Assembly (NCBI GenBank): GCA_964483375.1 | Contig: CAZABJ010000020.1 | Location: forward strand, 1 to 43,026 | DNA from: JAUIEH01 sp964483375 | Lineage (GTDB): Bacteria; Pseudomonadota; Alphaproteobacteria; Caulobacterales; Maricaulaceae | DNA length: 43,026 nt | Reading direction: 5' to 3' | In this document: positions 1-7,603 of the stretch, piece after piece | Layout of the letters: each line of letters begins with the position of its first letter | How positions within the stretch are numbered: position 1 is the stretch's first letter | Position numbers and translations under genes: made by a program | Notes under the pieces: model-generated | Told to the model about the DNA's origin: nothing | The model's database searches: none | Seen by the model: only the letters and a program-made list of their open reading frames with translations

Positions 1-1
1 G

Positions 2-1015
2 AATGGCGCCGACAGCGTATTCATCGAAGTCGCCGGCAAAGTGCAGCGCACCGGCATCCGGTTCCGCGACAACGCCCAGCTCATGAATATCTGTCAGCGG
101 ATCGTCAGCCAGGTGGGCCGGCGCGTTGATGAATCCAGCCCCATTTGTGACGCGCGTCTCGCCGATGGGTCGCGCGTCAACGTCATCGCCCCGCCGCTGG
201 CGTTGGACGGGCCGACGCTGACCATCCGGAAGTTCAAAAAAGACAAGCTGAAGATGAACGACCTGGTGAACTTCGGGTCGATCACGCCCGAAGGGGCCCA
301 GGTGCTCGGGGTCATCGGCGCGTGCCGCTGCAACGTCTTGATCTCCGGCGGCACGGGGTCGGGCAAGACCACGCTCCTGAATTGCCTCACCGGGTTTATT
401 GACGTCGGCGAGCGCGTGATCACCTGCGAAGACGCCGCGGAGCTTCAGCTCCAGCAGCCCCATGTCGTGCGTTTGGAAACCCGGCCGGCGAACTTGGAGG
501 GTCAAGGCCAGGTGACGATGCGGGACTTGGTCAAGAACTGTCTGCGGATGCGGCCCGAACGGATCATCGTGGGCGAGGTGCGGGGACCGGAAGCCTTCGA
601 TCTTCTGCAAGCCATGAACACCGGTCACGACGGATCGATGGGGACGCTGCACGCGAACTCCCCGCGCGAGGCGCTGTCGCGGCTGGAATCCATGATCACG
701 ATGGGCGGGTTTTCGCTGCCGTCGAAAACCATCAAGGAGATGATCGTCGGGTCGATCGACGTGGTGATCCAAGCCGCGCGGATGCGCGACGGTTCCCGGA
801 AAATCACCAAGATCACGGAAGTCCTCGGCATGGAGGGCGACGTGGTCGTGACCCAAGACCTGTTCGTCTACGACATCGAAGGCGAAGACAACGACGGCAA
901 GATCATCGGACAGCACCGCGCCACCGGGATCGCCCGGCCGAAATTCTGGGATCGCGCTCGGTATTTCGGCTTGGACAGCGACCTCGCCGACGCCCTCGAC
1001 GCTGCGGAGGTCTAG
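2..1015 (+). CDS. cpaF: CpaF/TadA-type secretion ATPase (5' end outside window)
   Basis: Cytoplasmic hexameric ATPase that powers assembly of tad/Flp pili. The reading frame is open from base 2, so the N-terminal part of the gene lies upstream of the window; internal GTG or ATG codons are not its start. Seen in the sequence: Walker A GGTGSGKTT (Lys codon at 365), a Walker B region with IIVGEVRGPEA, and the His-containing box GTLHANSPREA, in the order expected of the GspE/PulE/CpaF family. The C-terminus is complete. The stop is five bases before tadB, so the two are probably co-transcribed. The order cpaF-tadB-tadC matches the usual tad locus. The assignment is secure; only the length is unknown. 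Confidence 0.95.
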   Translation, partial: NGADSVFIEVAGKVQRTGIRFRDNAQLMNICQRIVSQVGRRVDESSPICDARLADGSRVNVIAPPLALDGPTLTIRKFKKDKLKMNDLVNFGSITPEGAQVLGVIGACRCNVLISGGTGSGKTTLLNCLTGFIDVGERVITCEDAAELQLQQPHVVRLETRPANLEGQGQVTMRDLVKNCLRMRPERIIVGEVRGPEAFDLLQAMNTGHDGSMGTLHANSPREALSRLESMITMGGFSLPSKTIKEMIVGSIDVVIQAARMRDGSRKITKITEVLGMEGDVVVTQDLFVYDIEGEDNDGKIIGQHRATGIARPKFWDRARYFGLDSDLADALDAAEV

Positions 1016-1020
1016 GCGCT

Positions 1021-2013
1021 ATGGACGGGGAGTTCATGCCCTTCATCGTGGCCGGCGTCGCCTTTATCGGGGTGGCGTGCCTTGGCTGGGTTCTGGCCGG
1101 GGGCGACAATGGGCGGACCTCGCGCAAACGCGTGCAAAGCGTCGCAGGGCAGGCCAAGTTCGCCAGCAGCCGCAAGGGCGGTACGTTGGACGCCGCCGCC
1201 CAGCGCCGCAAGCAAGTCCAAGAAACGCTCAAAGAGCTTGAAGAGCGTCAGCGCAATCAGCGCAAACGCACATTGACCCTAAAGGCGCGGATCGCCCAGT
1301 CGGGCATGGCGATTACGCCCCAGCAATTTTGGGTGTTCTCCGCGATCCTCGCCGTGGCCGTTTTCGGCCTTCTTTATGTGGCTGGGCGAGGGCTGCCGAT
1401 CGCCGCGGCTGGCGCGTTCGTCGCCGGGCTTGGGCTGCCGCGCTGGTTTTTGGGCATGCGCCGCAGCGGCCGCATGAAAAAGTTCTCCGCGGAATTCGCC
1501 AACGCCATCGACGTCATCGTGCGCGGGGTGAAGTCCGGCCTGCCCTTGGGGGACTGTCTGCGCATCATCGCCACTGAGGCCCCCGAGCCGTTGCGCAGCG
1601 AGTTTCGCGAACTCACCGAAAGCCAGGCCATGGGCGTGCCTTTGGAAGAGGGCTTGCGGCGCATGTTTGAGCGCATGCCGCTGCCGGAGCTGAATTTCTT
1701 CGGCGTCGTTTTGTCCATTCAGCAAAAGACCGGCGGCAATTTGGCGGAAGCGTTGTCCAACCTCTCCACCGTGCTTCGTTCCCGGCGGATGATGCGTGAG
1801 AAGATCAAGGCGCTTTCCTCGGAGGCGAAGGCCTCGGCATTGATCATCGGCTCTCTGCCGCCGGGCGTGATGGCCATCGTGGCGGTGACCACCCCGTCAT
1901 ACATGTCGCTGATGTTCACGGAAAATCTCGGGAAGATGATGTTGGTCGGCGGCGGTCTTTGGATGGCCACGGGCATCTTCGTCATGAAACGAATGATTAG
2001 CTTCAAGATTTAA
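1021..2013 (+). CDS. tadB: Tad pilus inner-membrane platform protein TadB
   Basis: Inner-membrane platform protein of the tad pilus, of the GspF/TadB family, thought to work with TadC and the CpaF ATPase to move pilin out of the membrane. The 330-residue protein has an N-terminal membrane segment, a basic cytoplasmic stretch (about 35-85), two closely spaced hydrophobic segments around 100-145, the conserved GspF cytoplasmic helical domain with FANAIDVIVRGVKSGLPLGD near 158, and C-terminal membrane segments. It lies five bases after cpaF and three before tadC, which indicates one operon. Length and order are typical for the family. No anomaly seen. Confidence 0.92.
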   Translation: MDGEFMPFIVAGVAFIGVACLGWVLAGGDNGRTSRKRVQSVAGQAKFASSRKGGTLDAAAQRRKQVQETLKELEERQRNQRKRTLTLKARIAQSGMAITPQQFWVFSAILAVAVFGLLYVAGRGLPIAAAGAFVAGLGLPRWFLGMRRSGRMKKFSAEFANAIDVIVRGVKSGLPLGDCLRIIATEAPEPLRSEFRELTESQAMGVPLEEGLRRMFERMPLPELNFFGVVLSIQQKTGGNLAEALSNLSTVLRSRRMMREKIKALSSEAKASALIIGSLPPGVMAIVAVTTPSYMSLMFTENLGKMMLVGGGLWMATGIFVMKRMISFKI

Positions 2014-2016
2014 ACC

Positions 2017-2997
2017 ATGAGCATCGGCGAAATATTCAGCTTCCTCCTCAGCCCGGAAAACTTGGTGATGATCGTCGCCGGCGTCGCCGTGTTCGCGACG
2101 GTCGTCACGTTGGCTTCCCCCTTGATGGGGTCGGACAAATTCGACAAGCGACTGAAATACGTCGCCACCCAGCGCGAAGAGCTGCGGCGGCGGAACCGCG
2201 AGGCGATTAAAGGGGAGGCCGGCCGGGGCTTGCGGACGGAAAGCAAAGGCTTCATGCGCGACGTGGTGATGCGCTTGAACCTGGCGAAGCTGCTGGAAGA
2301 CCCAAAGCTCAACGACAAGCTCATGCAGGCGGGTTTGCGGGGCAAGAAACCGGCGGAAACGTTCTATTTCTTTCGGTTTTCGCTGCCCATCATCTTCTTC
2401 TGCGGCGTGCTGGCCTATCTCTTGTTCGTCAATGACTACGGCCTCAGCATGACGCTGAAGCTCGCTGCGGCGATGTTCGGCTGTTTCATCGGGTACTACG
2501 CCCCGGGTCTGTATCTGGCCAATCTCGCCCAAAAACGCCGCGAGTCCATCGTCGCGGCATTCCCCGACGCCTTGGACTTGATGCTCATCTGCGTCGAGGC
2601 CGGCATGTCCATTGAAGCCGCCTTTCACAAGGTGGCGGGGGAGATCGGCACAGCCTCGATTGAATTGGCCGAAGAGCTGTCGCTCACGACCGCTGAGCTC
2701 TCCTACCTTCAAGAGCGCCAAAAAGCGTATGAGAACTTGGCCAAGCGGACCAATCATCCCGGCGTAAAGGCGGTCGCCACCGCGCTGACCCAGGCGGAGC
2801 GCTATGGCACGCCGCTTGGCTCAGCCTTGCGCGTGATGGCGAAAGAGAACCGTGATCTGCGCCTCTCGGCGGCTGAAAAGAAAGCCGCCGCGCTGCCCGC
2901 TCAGCTGACCGTGCCGATGATCGTGTTCTTCCTGCCGGTTCTGTTCGTGGTGATCCTGGGCCCCGCCATCATCCGCTTCCAGCAGATGAGCGGTTAG
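2017..2997 (+). CDS. tadC: Tad pilus inner-membrane platform protein TadC
   Basis: Second GspF-family platform protein of the tad pilus machine. The 326 residues show an N-terminal membrane segment, a charged region, a pair of hydrophobic helices about 115-165, the GspF domain with FPDALDLMLICVEAGMSIEA near 185, and a final membrane helix containing VPMIVFFLPVLFVVILG. The ATG lies three bases after the tadB stop, so translation is likely coupled. The next gene, TadD-like, converges from the other strand after only 12 bases, so this operon branch ends here; no obvious hairpin is visible between them. Confidence 0.92.
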   Translation: MSIGEIFSFLLSPENLVMIVAGVAVFATVVTLASPLMGSDKFDKRLKYVATQREELRRRNREAIKGEAGRGLRTESKGFMRDVVMRLNLAKLLEDPKLNDKLMQAGLRGKKPAETFYFFRFSLPIIFFCGVLAYLLFVNDYGLSMTLKLAAAMFGCFIGYYAPGLYLANLAQKRRESIVAAFPDALDLMLICVEAGMSIEAAFHKVAGEIGTASIELAEELSLTTAELSYLQERQKAYENLAKRTNHPGVKAVATALTQAERYGTPLGSALRVMAKENRDLRLSAAEKKAAALPAQLTVPMIVFFLPVLFVVILGPAIIRFQQMSG

Positions 2998-3009
2998 CCC
3001 TCCGCGCGC

Positions 3010-3822
3010 TCAGTCTTCGCTCGACCCGCGAAGGCTCGCGGCTTCCCAACGGCGCGGCCCGCTGAGCATGGCGCGGACATAAGCGATATTGGCCGCAGCC
3101 TCGTCAGCGGAGAGATCCTGCTGAGCGATGGCCTCGGCTTCCTGGAACCGCCCTTGAACCGCCACCGACAGCGCCAGGTTGGCGCGCACCCGTGCATCGG
3201 CGCCCGGCAGCTCCGCGGCGCGGCGCAGGTGACGCTCGCCCTCCGCGGGGTCCCCCGCGAGCACGTAGCTGAGCCCCAGATTGGTCAGCACCGCGACGTC
3301 GTCAGGCGATAGCCTCAACGCCTCGCGATATCGCGTTTGAGCGTCGCCGTGACGTCCGGTGCTGTCGAGCGCCGCGCCCAGCACGTTCAGAGCATGAGCG
3401 TCGTCGCGACTGCGGGCGACCAAGCGCTCCAGGGGACCGACCGCGGCCTCCGCCCGTCCGTCTTCGATGAGCGCGGCGCCGAGGATGCGCAGCAAGTCGG
3501 GGTCTTCGGGATGGAGGGTGAGCGCTTGGTTGGCCACGGTTGCGGCGCGGGCGGGATTGCCCAACCGACGCGATATGTCGGCGAAGGCGACGGCGGAGTC
3601 GCGGTCGGCGGGATTGTTTTCGTATTGCTCCGCCCAAAATGCGCCTTGGGCGACCAAGCTCTGTTCGGCGATCGCACGGCGTTCGGCGCGGCTGGCGGGC
3701 GCGATGTCCCGTCGCTGGGCGGTGTCCAAGAGCTCGCGCTCGGCGTCGGTGTGAGCCGGCGCAAGCGCGCAGCCGCTGGTGAAGGCGAGCGCAATGGCGG
3801 CGGCGGCGATCGGGAGGCGCAT
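3010..3822 (-). CDS. tadD: TadD-like TPR lipoprotein
   Basis: Probable outer-membrane-attached pilotin-like lipoprotein of the tad system. The 270-residue protein starts with a lipoprotein signal peptide ending in FTSGC (Cys18). Tetratricopeptide-like helical pairs follow from about residue 75 to 220, for example LLRILGAALIEDGRAEAA, HALNVLGAALDSTGRHGDA and VLTNLGLSYVLAGDPAEG. AAGGA-like ribosome-binding sequence (AAGGA) sits ten bases before the ATG. In many tad loci tadD follows tadC on the same strand; here it is inverted and converges on tadC. The family and lipoprotein nature are clear, while the TadD name rests on position and TPR content. Confidence 0.8.
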   Translation of the reverse strand: MRLPIAAAAIALAFTSGCALAPAHTDAERELLDTAQRRDIAPASRAERRAIAEQSLVAQGAFWAEQYENNPADRDSAVAFADISRRLGNPARAATVANQALTLHPEDPDLLRILGAALIEDGRAEAAVGPLERLVARSRDDAHALNVLGAALDSTGRHGDAQTRYREALRLSPDDVAVLTNLGLSYVLAGDPAEGERHLRRAAELPGADARVRANLALSVAVQGRFQEAEAIAQQDLSADEAAANIAYVRAMLSGPRRWEAASLRGSSED

Positions 3823-3937
3823 GTCGAAACGGTCCTTGCAAGCGTTGGAGGGAAGGCTCGCCGGGCTCGGTCAACAACGTCTTAACGAAGCATGGTCCAC
3901 ATGCATGGGGACGCGAAGATGAGGAGCTCGAAACGCG

Positions 3938-5311
3938 ATGACGACTTGGTTTGCCGAGGCGGGGAAAAAGGCGACCCCCTTGATCGCGATCGCCGCCCCG
4001 TCCTTGGACGCCGCGTTGTCCGCTCTGCCCGCCGCCGTGGCGGCGTTCGCCAAGTCCGCCGGCTTCACAGGCAAATCCGGTGAGATCCTTCTCGTGCCCG
4101 GCGCGACAGGGAAGCTCAAATGCGCGCTGTTCGGCTTAGGTGCGGGAACGGACCCTTATGTCTTCGGCGCCGCCCCGCATGCGCTGCCGGCGGGGGTTTA
4201 CGAAATTGAGGGCGCGCCCGAGGCGCTCGACCCGACGCTGATCGCGCTTGGCTGGGCGATGGGCGCCTATGTGTTCGACCGATACAAACCCGCCAAGCGG
4301 GAGCCCGCCCTGTTGGTTCCGCCGGACGGCGCCGATCGCGCGCGCGCCGAGCGTTTCGGCCGCGCGGTGCACCGCGTGCGGGACATGGTGAACACCCCCG
4401 CCGCCGACTTTGGTCCGCGCGCCATGGAGGATGCAGCGGATCGGTTCTTGGACGACTACCGCGCGAATGTGCGCGTCACCGTCGGCGAGAGCCTGAAGGA
4501 ATACGGCTACCCGCTCGTCCACGCCGTGGGGCGCGCGGCGAGCGAGGAGCCGCGCGTCATCGAAATCGAATGGGGGCGGGAGGACGCGCCTGTCATCGTG
4601 GTGGTCGGCAAGGGCGTGGCCTTCGACACCGGCGGTCTCAACATCAAGCCCGGCGACTACATGCGCTTGATGAAAAAGGACATGGGCGGGGCCGCGCATG
4701 CTTTCGGGCTCGCCCAGCTCATCATCGAATCCGAACTTGATTGTCGGCTGCATGTCATCATCCCGGCCGTCGAAAACGCCGTTTCCGAGCGAGCCTTCCG
4801 GCCGGGCGACATTTTGAAGAGCCGCGCGGGGCTCACGGTGGAGGTGGAGAACACCGACGCCGAAGGGCGGCTCATCTTGGCCGATGCGCTAACCCGCGCC
4901 TGCGAGCACGACCCTAAGCTCATCATCGATTTCGCGACGTTGACCGGAGCGGCTCGCGTCGCTTTGGGTCCTGAGCTCGCCCCCTACTACGCCAATGACG
5001 ACGAACTCGCGGCGCATCTTGAGGCGGCGGCGCGACGCAACGCCGATCCGATTTGGCGGATGCCGCTCTGGCAGGGCTATGCGCGCCAGGTCGAAAGCCC
5101 GATCGCGGATTTGAAGAACCTCGGCGACGGGCCGCTCGGCGGTTCGATTTTGGCGGCGCTGTTTTTGGAGCGCTTCGTGGGTCAACGTCCCTGGGTGCAT
5201 TTCGACGTGTTCGCTTGGAACCCCGTCGCGCGGCCCGGGCGTCCGAAAGGCGGGGAAGCGCAAGGCCTGCGGGCCGCTTTCGGGCTTGTGGAGAGCGTGC
5301 TTGCATCCTGA
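3938..5311 (+). CDS. M17 family leucyl aminopeptidase
   Basis: Cytoplasmic two-metal aminopeptidase that releases N-terminal residues from peptides. The 457-residue protein has the M17 layout: a poorly conserved N-terminal domain (1-140), then the catalytic domain with GKGVAFDTGGLNIKPG (about 224), a metal-binding lysine/aspartate region MKKDMGGAAHAFG, and the family signature NTDAEGRL at 305-312. It is a little shorter than the classic PepA (about 500 residues), matching the shorter alphaproteobacterial subgroup. The ATG is preceded by AGGAG at eleven bases. It is divergent from tadD. Function is well supported; preferred substrate cannot be read from sequence. Confidence 0.93.
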   Translation: MTTWFAEAGKKATPLIAIAAPSLDAALSALPAAVAAFAKSAGFTGKSGEILLVPGATGKLKCALFGLGAGTDPYVFGAAPHALPAGVYEIEGAPEALDPTLIALGWAMGAYVFDRYKPAKREPALLVPPDGADRARAERFGRAVHRVRDMVNTPAADFGPRAMEDAADRFLDDYRANVRVTVGESLKEYGYPLVHAVGRAASEEPRVIEIEWGREDAPVIVVVGKGVAFDTGGLNIKPGDYMRLMKKDMGGAAHAFGLAQLIIESELDCRLHVIIPAVENAVSERAFRPGDILKSRAGLTVEVENTDAEGRLILADALTRACEHDPKLIIDFATLTGAARVALGPELAPYYANDDELAAHLEAAARRNADPIWRMPLWQGYARQVESPIADLKNLGDGPLGGSILAALFLERFVGQRPWVHFDVFAWNPVARPGRPKGGEAQGLRAAFGLVESVLAS

Positions 5312-5388
5312 GGCTTGCCGTCCAAGCCCGAAGCACCTGATGATTCTCTCCACAGGCAAAACGTCGACATGAGGAGCGCATCGTCGCG

Positions 5389-5766
5389 ATGGGCGTGCAG
5401 ATGGATAGGGAAGAGGCGCTTCGGTTGTGGCGCACGGTCACGCTGGAAAACGTGCGGGGGCGCGAGCCCGACCTCACTGCGCGGCAAACCGCGGTGCTTA
5501 TGACGGTTTATCTGACCGAGCAGCCCCACACCGTTCGCGGCCTGGCCGAGACGCTTGGCGTCGCCAAGCCTGCCATCACGCGTGCGATCGACACCTTGTC
5601 GGGCCACGGCCTGGTGAAACGCGCCAAGGATGAGGCCGACCGGCGAAACGTGTTCATTCAACGCACGGTGAAGGGTTCGGTGTTCTTGTCCGACTTCGCC
5701 GAACGCATCGAGCGGGCGGCCAACACGGCGCCGGGACCCAGCACCGCGTTCAACAAAGCCGCCTAG
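5389..5766 (+). CDS. MarR-type winged-helix transcriptional regulator
   Basis: Small DNA-binding protein of 125 residues. The centre reads as a winged helix-turn-helix: TVRGLAETLGVAKPAITRAID (about residues 47-67) is the recognition region and DEADRRNVFIQ is the basic wing typical of MarR proteins. The flanking dimerisation helices are short, so it is at the small end of the family. The start is uncertain: ATG at 5389 or, four codons on, ATG at 5401; AGGAG lies 14 bases before the first. It follows the aminopeptidase by 77 bases. Its target is not evident. The first assembly junction lies just downstream. Confidence 0.8.
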   Translation: MGVQMDREEALRLWRTVTLENVRGREPDLTARQTAVLMTVYLTEQPHTVRGLAETLGVAKPAITRAIDTLSGHGLVKRAKDEADRRNVFIQRTVKGSVFLSDFAERIERAANTAPGPSTAFNKAA

Positions 5767-5776
5767 CTGGGCGCCG

Positions 5777-5986
5777 CAGGACGCGCTCTTCGCCTTCACA
5801 TGCTTCTGACAAGCTCTCGGGCCGGCTGTAANNNNNNNNNNNNNNNNNNNNNNNNNNNNNNNNNNNNNNNNNNNNNNNNNNNNNNNNNNNNNNNNNNNNN
5901 NNNNNNNNNNNNNNNNNNNNNNNNNNNNNNNCAGGACGCGCTCTTCGCCTTCACATGCTTCTGACAAGCTCTCGGGCCGGCTGTAA
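5777..5986. repeat. 55-base direct repeat flanking assembly gap 1
   Basis: Bases 5777-5831 and 5932-5986 are identical over 55 bases, one copy abutting each side of the N run. Exactly the same arrangement is found at the second gap. This is what results when two contigs that share a terminal 55-mer are joined with a filler gap. It is therefore more likely one genomic copy shown twice than a biological duplication, although the 55-mer itself may be a multi-copy sequence elsewhere in the genome that broke the assembly graph. Confidence 0.9.
5832..5931. other. Assembly gap of 100 N
   Basis: Run of exactly 100 undetermined bases, a conventional scaffold filler rather than a measured distance. 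If the flanking 55-base copies are one sequence, the true spacing between the MarR gene and the gene at 6053 is about 131 bases instead of 286. Confidence 0.97.
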
Positions 5987-6052
5987 GGTCGGTCGGTTGA
6001 AGGTCCGCTCGGTTCTTGGGCGGACCCAAGAAGCGGCTTTAGGGGGTGTGAC

Positions 6053-6559
6053 ATGGATTGGATCAACACGATTGTCGAAAGCGCCGGGGGCGGGGCGGCG
6101 GTTGCGGCACTGTTCACCGCACTCGCTGCTGCTGCGGCGGCGCTGGCGTCTTGGGCGGAAGTGGGTCGCGCCAAGACAAATTCACAAGTCCAAGTCTTTA
6201 TTGAGCTCGCGCGCCACTGGAACGACGTTTTTCCTATCGTGAACGAAGTGGCGGCCATGCCGCTCGACACTGACGCTATTATCGCTGAGTATGGCGATGG
6301 CCGGCATCAACTCTTTCTCGTGAGCGAGGAATGGAAGAAGATTCGGCATGCGGCGGGCTTTTATGAGTTTCTAGGCGCGCTTATTGATCGCAAGTTCATC
6401 GACAAGGATATGGCGCTGGAGCTTGTGATGATCGACCGCGGACTTTGGGAGCGGATTAAGCCCCTGGTCGTTTGGTTGCGGGGCGTCCAGGAGCCGCTTT
6501 TGTACGAAAACTATGAGAAGTTGGTCGCGCGCCTGGGCTCCTTGTCCCAGTGCGATTAG
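6053..6559 (+). CDS. Membrane-anchored protein of unknown function
   Basis: A 168-residue protein I do not recognise with certainty; it recalls small DUF4760-like proteins. Residues about 12-35 form one Ala-rich hydrophobic segment that should anchor it in the inner membrane, followed by a soluble alpha-helical domain rich in Trp and acidic residues (FIELARHWNDVFP, LFLVSEEWKKIRHAAGFYEF). GTGTGACATG precedes the start, with AGGGGG about five bases before the ATG. Bases 6002-6008 and 6020-6026 upstream can form a seven-pair hairpin. Codon use looks somewhat richer in A/T-ending codons than in neighbours, which may suggest later acquisition. The assembly junction just upstream means its true left neighbour is less certain. 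Confidence 0.6.
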   Translation: MDWINTIVESAGGGAAVAALFTALAAAAAALASWAEVGRAKTNSQVQVFIELARHWNDVFPIVNEVAAMPLDTDAIIAEYGDGRHQLFLVSEEWKKIRHAAGFYEFLGALIDRKFIDKDMALELVMIDRGLWERIKPLVVWLRGVQEPLLYENYEKLVARLGSLSQCD

Positions 6560-6575
6560 CAGCGGGTGCGCCTGA

Positions 6576-7118
6576 TCAGAGGTCGTCGAGGTCGAGGGCC
6601 TCAGCGCCATCGCATGCGGCGCGCTGATCCGCTGGGGGAGGAGAGCCCGACCTGTGAGTGAGCGACGGCTCTGCGTTTTCCGCGAAATCACTCATCGGTC
6701 GCGGTGCAAACAGCGCGCTCATCAGGCGATCGTAGAGGATGGCCGCGGAAACCGGCTTCACGATGATCTGGCAGGCGCCCGCATCGCGAAGCGCCACGAC
6801 GCGCGGTCGATCGGCGTAGGCGGTGCACATGACGATCGGCATTCGGCGACGGCGTGATGTTCCAGAACGGATGTGCGTCAAGAGAGCGAGGCCGTCGACC
6901 GGCTCCATCAGCCAATCGATCACCGCACAATCGATTTCGCGATCCTCTAAAATGTCGGACGCCTCGGCAAAGCTGGAGGCCCGCAAGACGTCGCCGACGC
7001 CGATTGCACGGATCATTGCACAAAGGAGCTGTTGCATGAAGCGGCTGTCTTCGACGACGAGCACGCTGCGGGTTCTCAGCTCTCGCGTGTAATCCACGTC
7101 GCAAGCCAGAGCCGTCAT
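6576..7118 (-). CDS. Single-domain response regulator
   Basis: Cytoplasmic phospho-receiver protein of 180 residues. The receiver domain covers about 17-135: acidic pocket VVEDS (Glu23, Asp24), phospho-acceptor Asp68 in CAVIDW, the conserved Thr99 and Lys121 in IIVKPVS. The remaining C-terminal 45 residues are Pro/Ala/Asp-rich without a recognisable output domain, so it probably signals by protein contact rather than DNA binding. Its ATG overlaps the TGA of the upstream HPt-like gene (TCAT at 7115-7118 on the plus strand), so the two are translationally coupled and likely partners in one phosphorelay. No kinase is encoded in the window. Confidence 0.88.
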   Translation of the reverse strand: MTALACDVDYTRELRTRSVLVVEDSRFMQQLLCAMIRAIGVGDVLRASSFAEASDILEDREIDCAVIDWLMEPVDGLALLTHIRSGTSRRRRMPIVMCTAYADRPRVVALRDAGACQIIVKPVSAAILYDRLMSALFAPRPMSDFAENAEPSLTHRSGSPPPADQRAACDGAEALDLDDL

Positions 7119-7378
7119 TCGCTCGCTCCGTCGAGCGTGTCTTTGAGCGTCGCGAGGCGCGCCTCTAGCACGCGCCCATCCTCGTCGCCGTCTTCAATCG
7201 CCTTGTCGACAGCGAGATGCAGCGCTTGGGCGCAAGCGAGCATGCAAGCTCGCACCTTTGACGCCTTCGACGCGCCGGCGAGCAACGCCTCGCACACGTC
7301 TCGGGAGGCTGAGGCCAGACGCGACGCCAGAGGCGCATCGAGGGCGTCGGCTTCGCCGATGAGGTCATGGCAGAGCAT
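7115..7378 (-). CDS. HPt-like phosphotransfer protein, 5' part apparently frameshifted
   Basis: The intact reading frame from ATG 7378 encodes 87 residues containing a pattern like an HPt phosphotransfer helix: CHDLIGEADALDAPL resembles the HPt form H-x-L-x-G-x-A-x-x-L, with the putative phospho-His five residues from this Met. An HPt domain needs about 30 more residues before the His. In the same frame upstream, helix-like sequence (FPELLAERCQSLYATAEAGD) continues to a stop at 7532-7534 without any ATG, GTG or TTG. If one of two 7-base units at 7478-7491 is removed, the frame connects to a GTG at 7535 and gives a 137-residue protein. So this is probably a broken or mis-sequenced HPt gene. 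No good ribosome-binding site precedes ATG 7378. It overlaps the response regulator start by four bases. Confidence 0.6.
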   Translation of the reverse strand: MLCHDLIGEADALDAPLASRLASASRDVCEALLAGASKASKVRACMLACAQALHLAVDKAIEDGDEDGRVLEARLATLKDTLDGASE

Positions 7379-7477
7379 GCGAAACGCGCGCAGATCGCCC
7401 GCCTCCGCGGTGGCGTAAAGCGATTGACACCGTTCTGCGAGAAGCTCGGGGAAGTCCGCGGCGACCGCGCGGCGCGC

Positions 7478-7491
7478 GCGCTCCGCGCTCC
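7478..7491. repeat. 7-base tandem duplication (GCGCTCC)x2 inside HPt gene
   Basis: GCGCTCC occurs twice in tandem (7478-7484 and 7485-7491) inside an alternating GC tract. Deleting one unit shifts the frame so that the GTG at 7533-7535 (minus strand) reads continuously into the HPt-like protein. The duplication is therefore a probable frameshift, either real (slippage, possible on/off switching) or an assembly error. Confidence 0.7.
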
Positions 7492-7603
7492 GCGCGCGCG
7501 ATGGCGGTCTTTTGATGCGATGCGGGAAAGGTCACGGCGTCCGCCCCAAAACTGAATGCTCAGCTTAACGGCGCGGTCCTTTCCGCCTGGTTGACGCCGG
7601 AGG

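Noticed and set aside
3302..3885. Arg-rich frames on both strands across tadD
   Set aside because: They are shadows of the TPR protein in a high-G+C gene; tadD has the signal peptide and repeat pattern.
5777..5986. Direct 55-base repeat read as a mobile-element target duplication or attachment site
   Set aside because: Both N gaps in the window have the same 55-base flanks and the same 100-N length, which is explained by assembly; true target duplications are much shorter.
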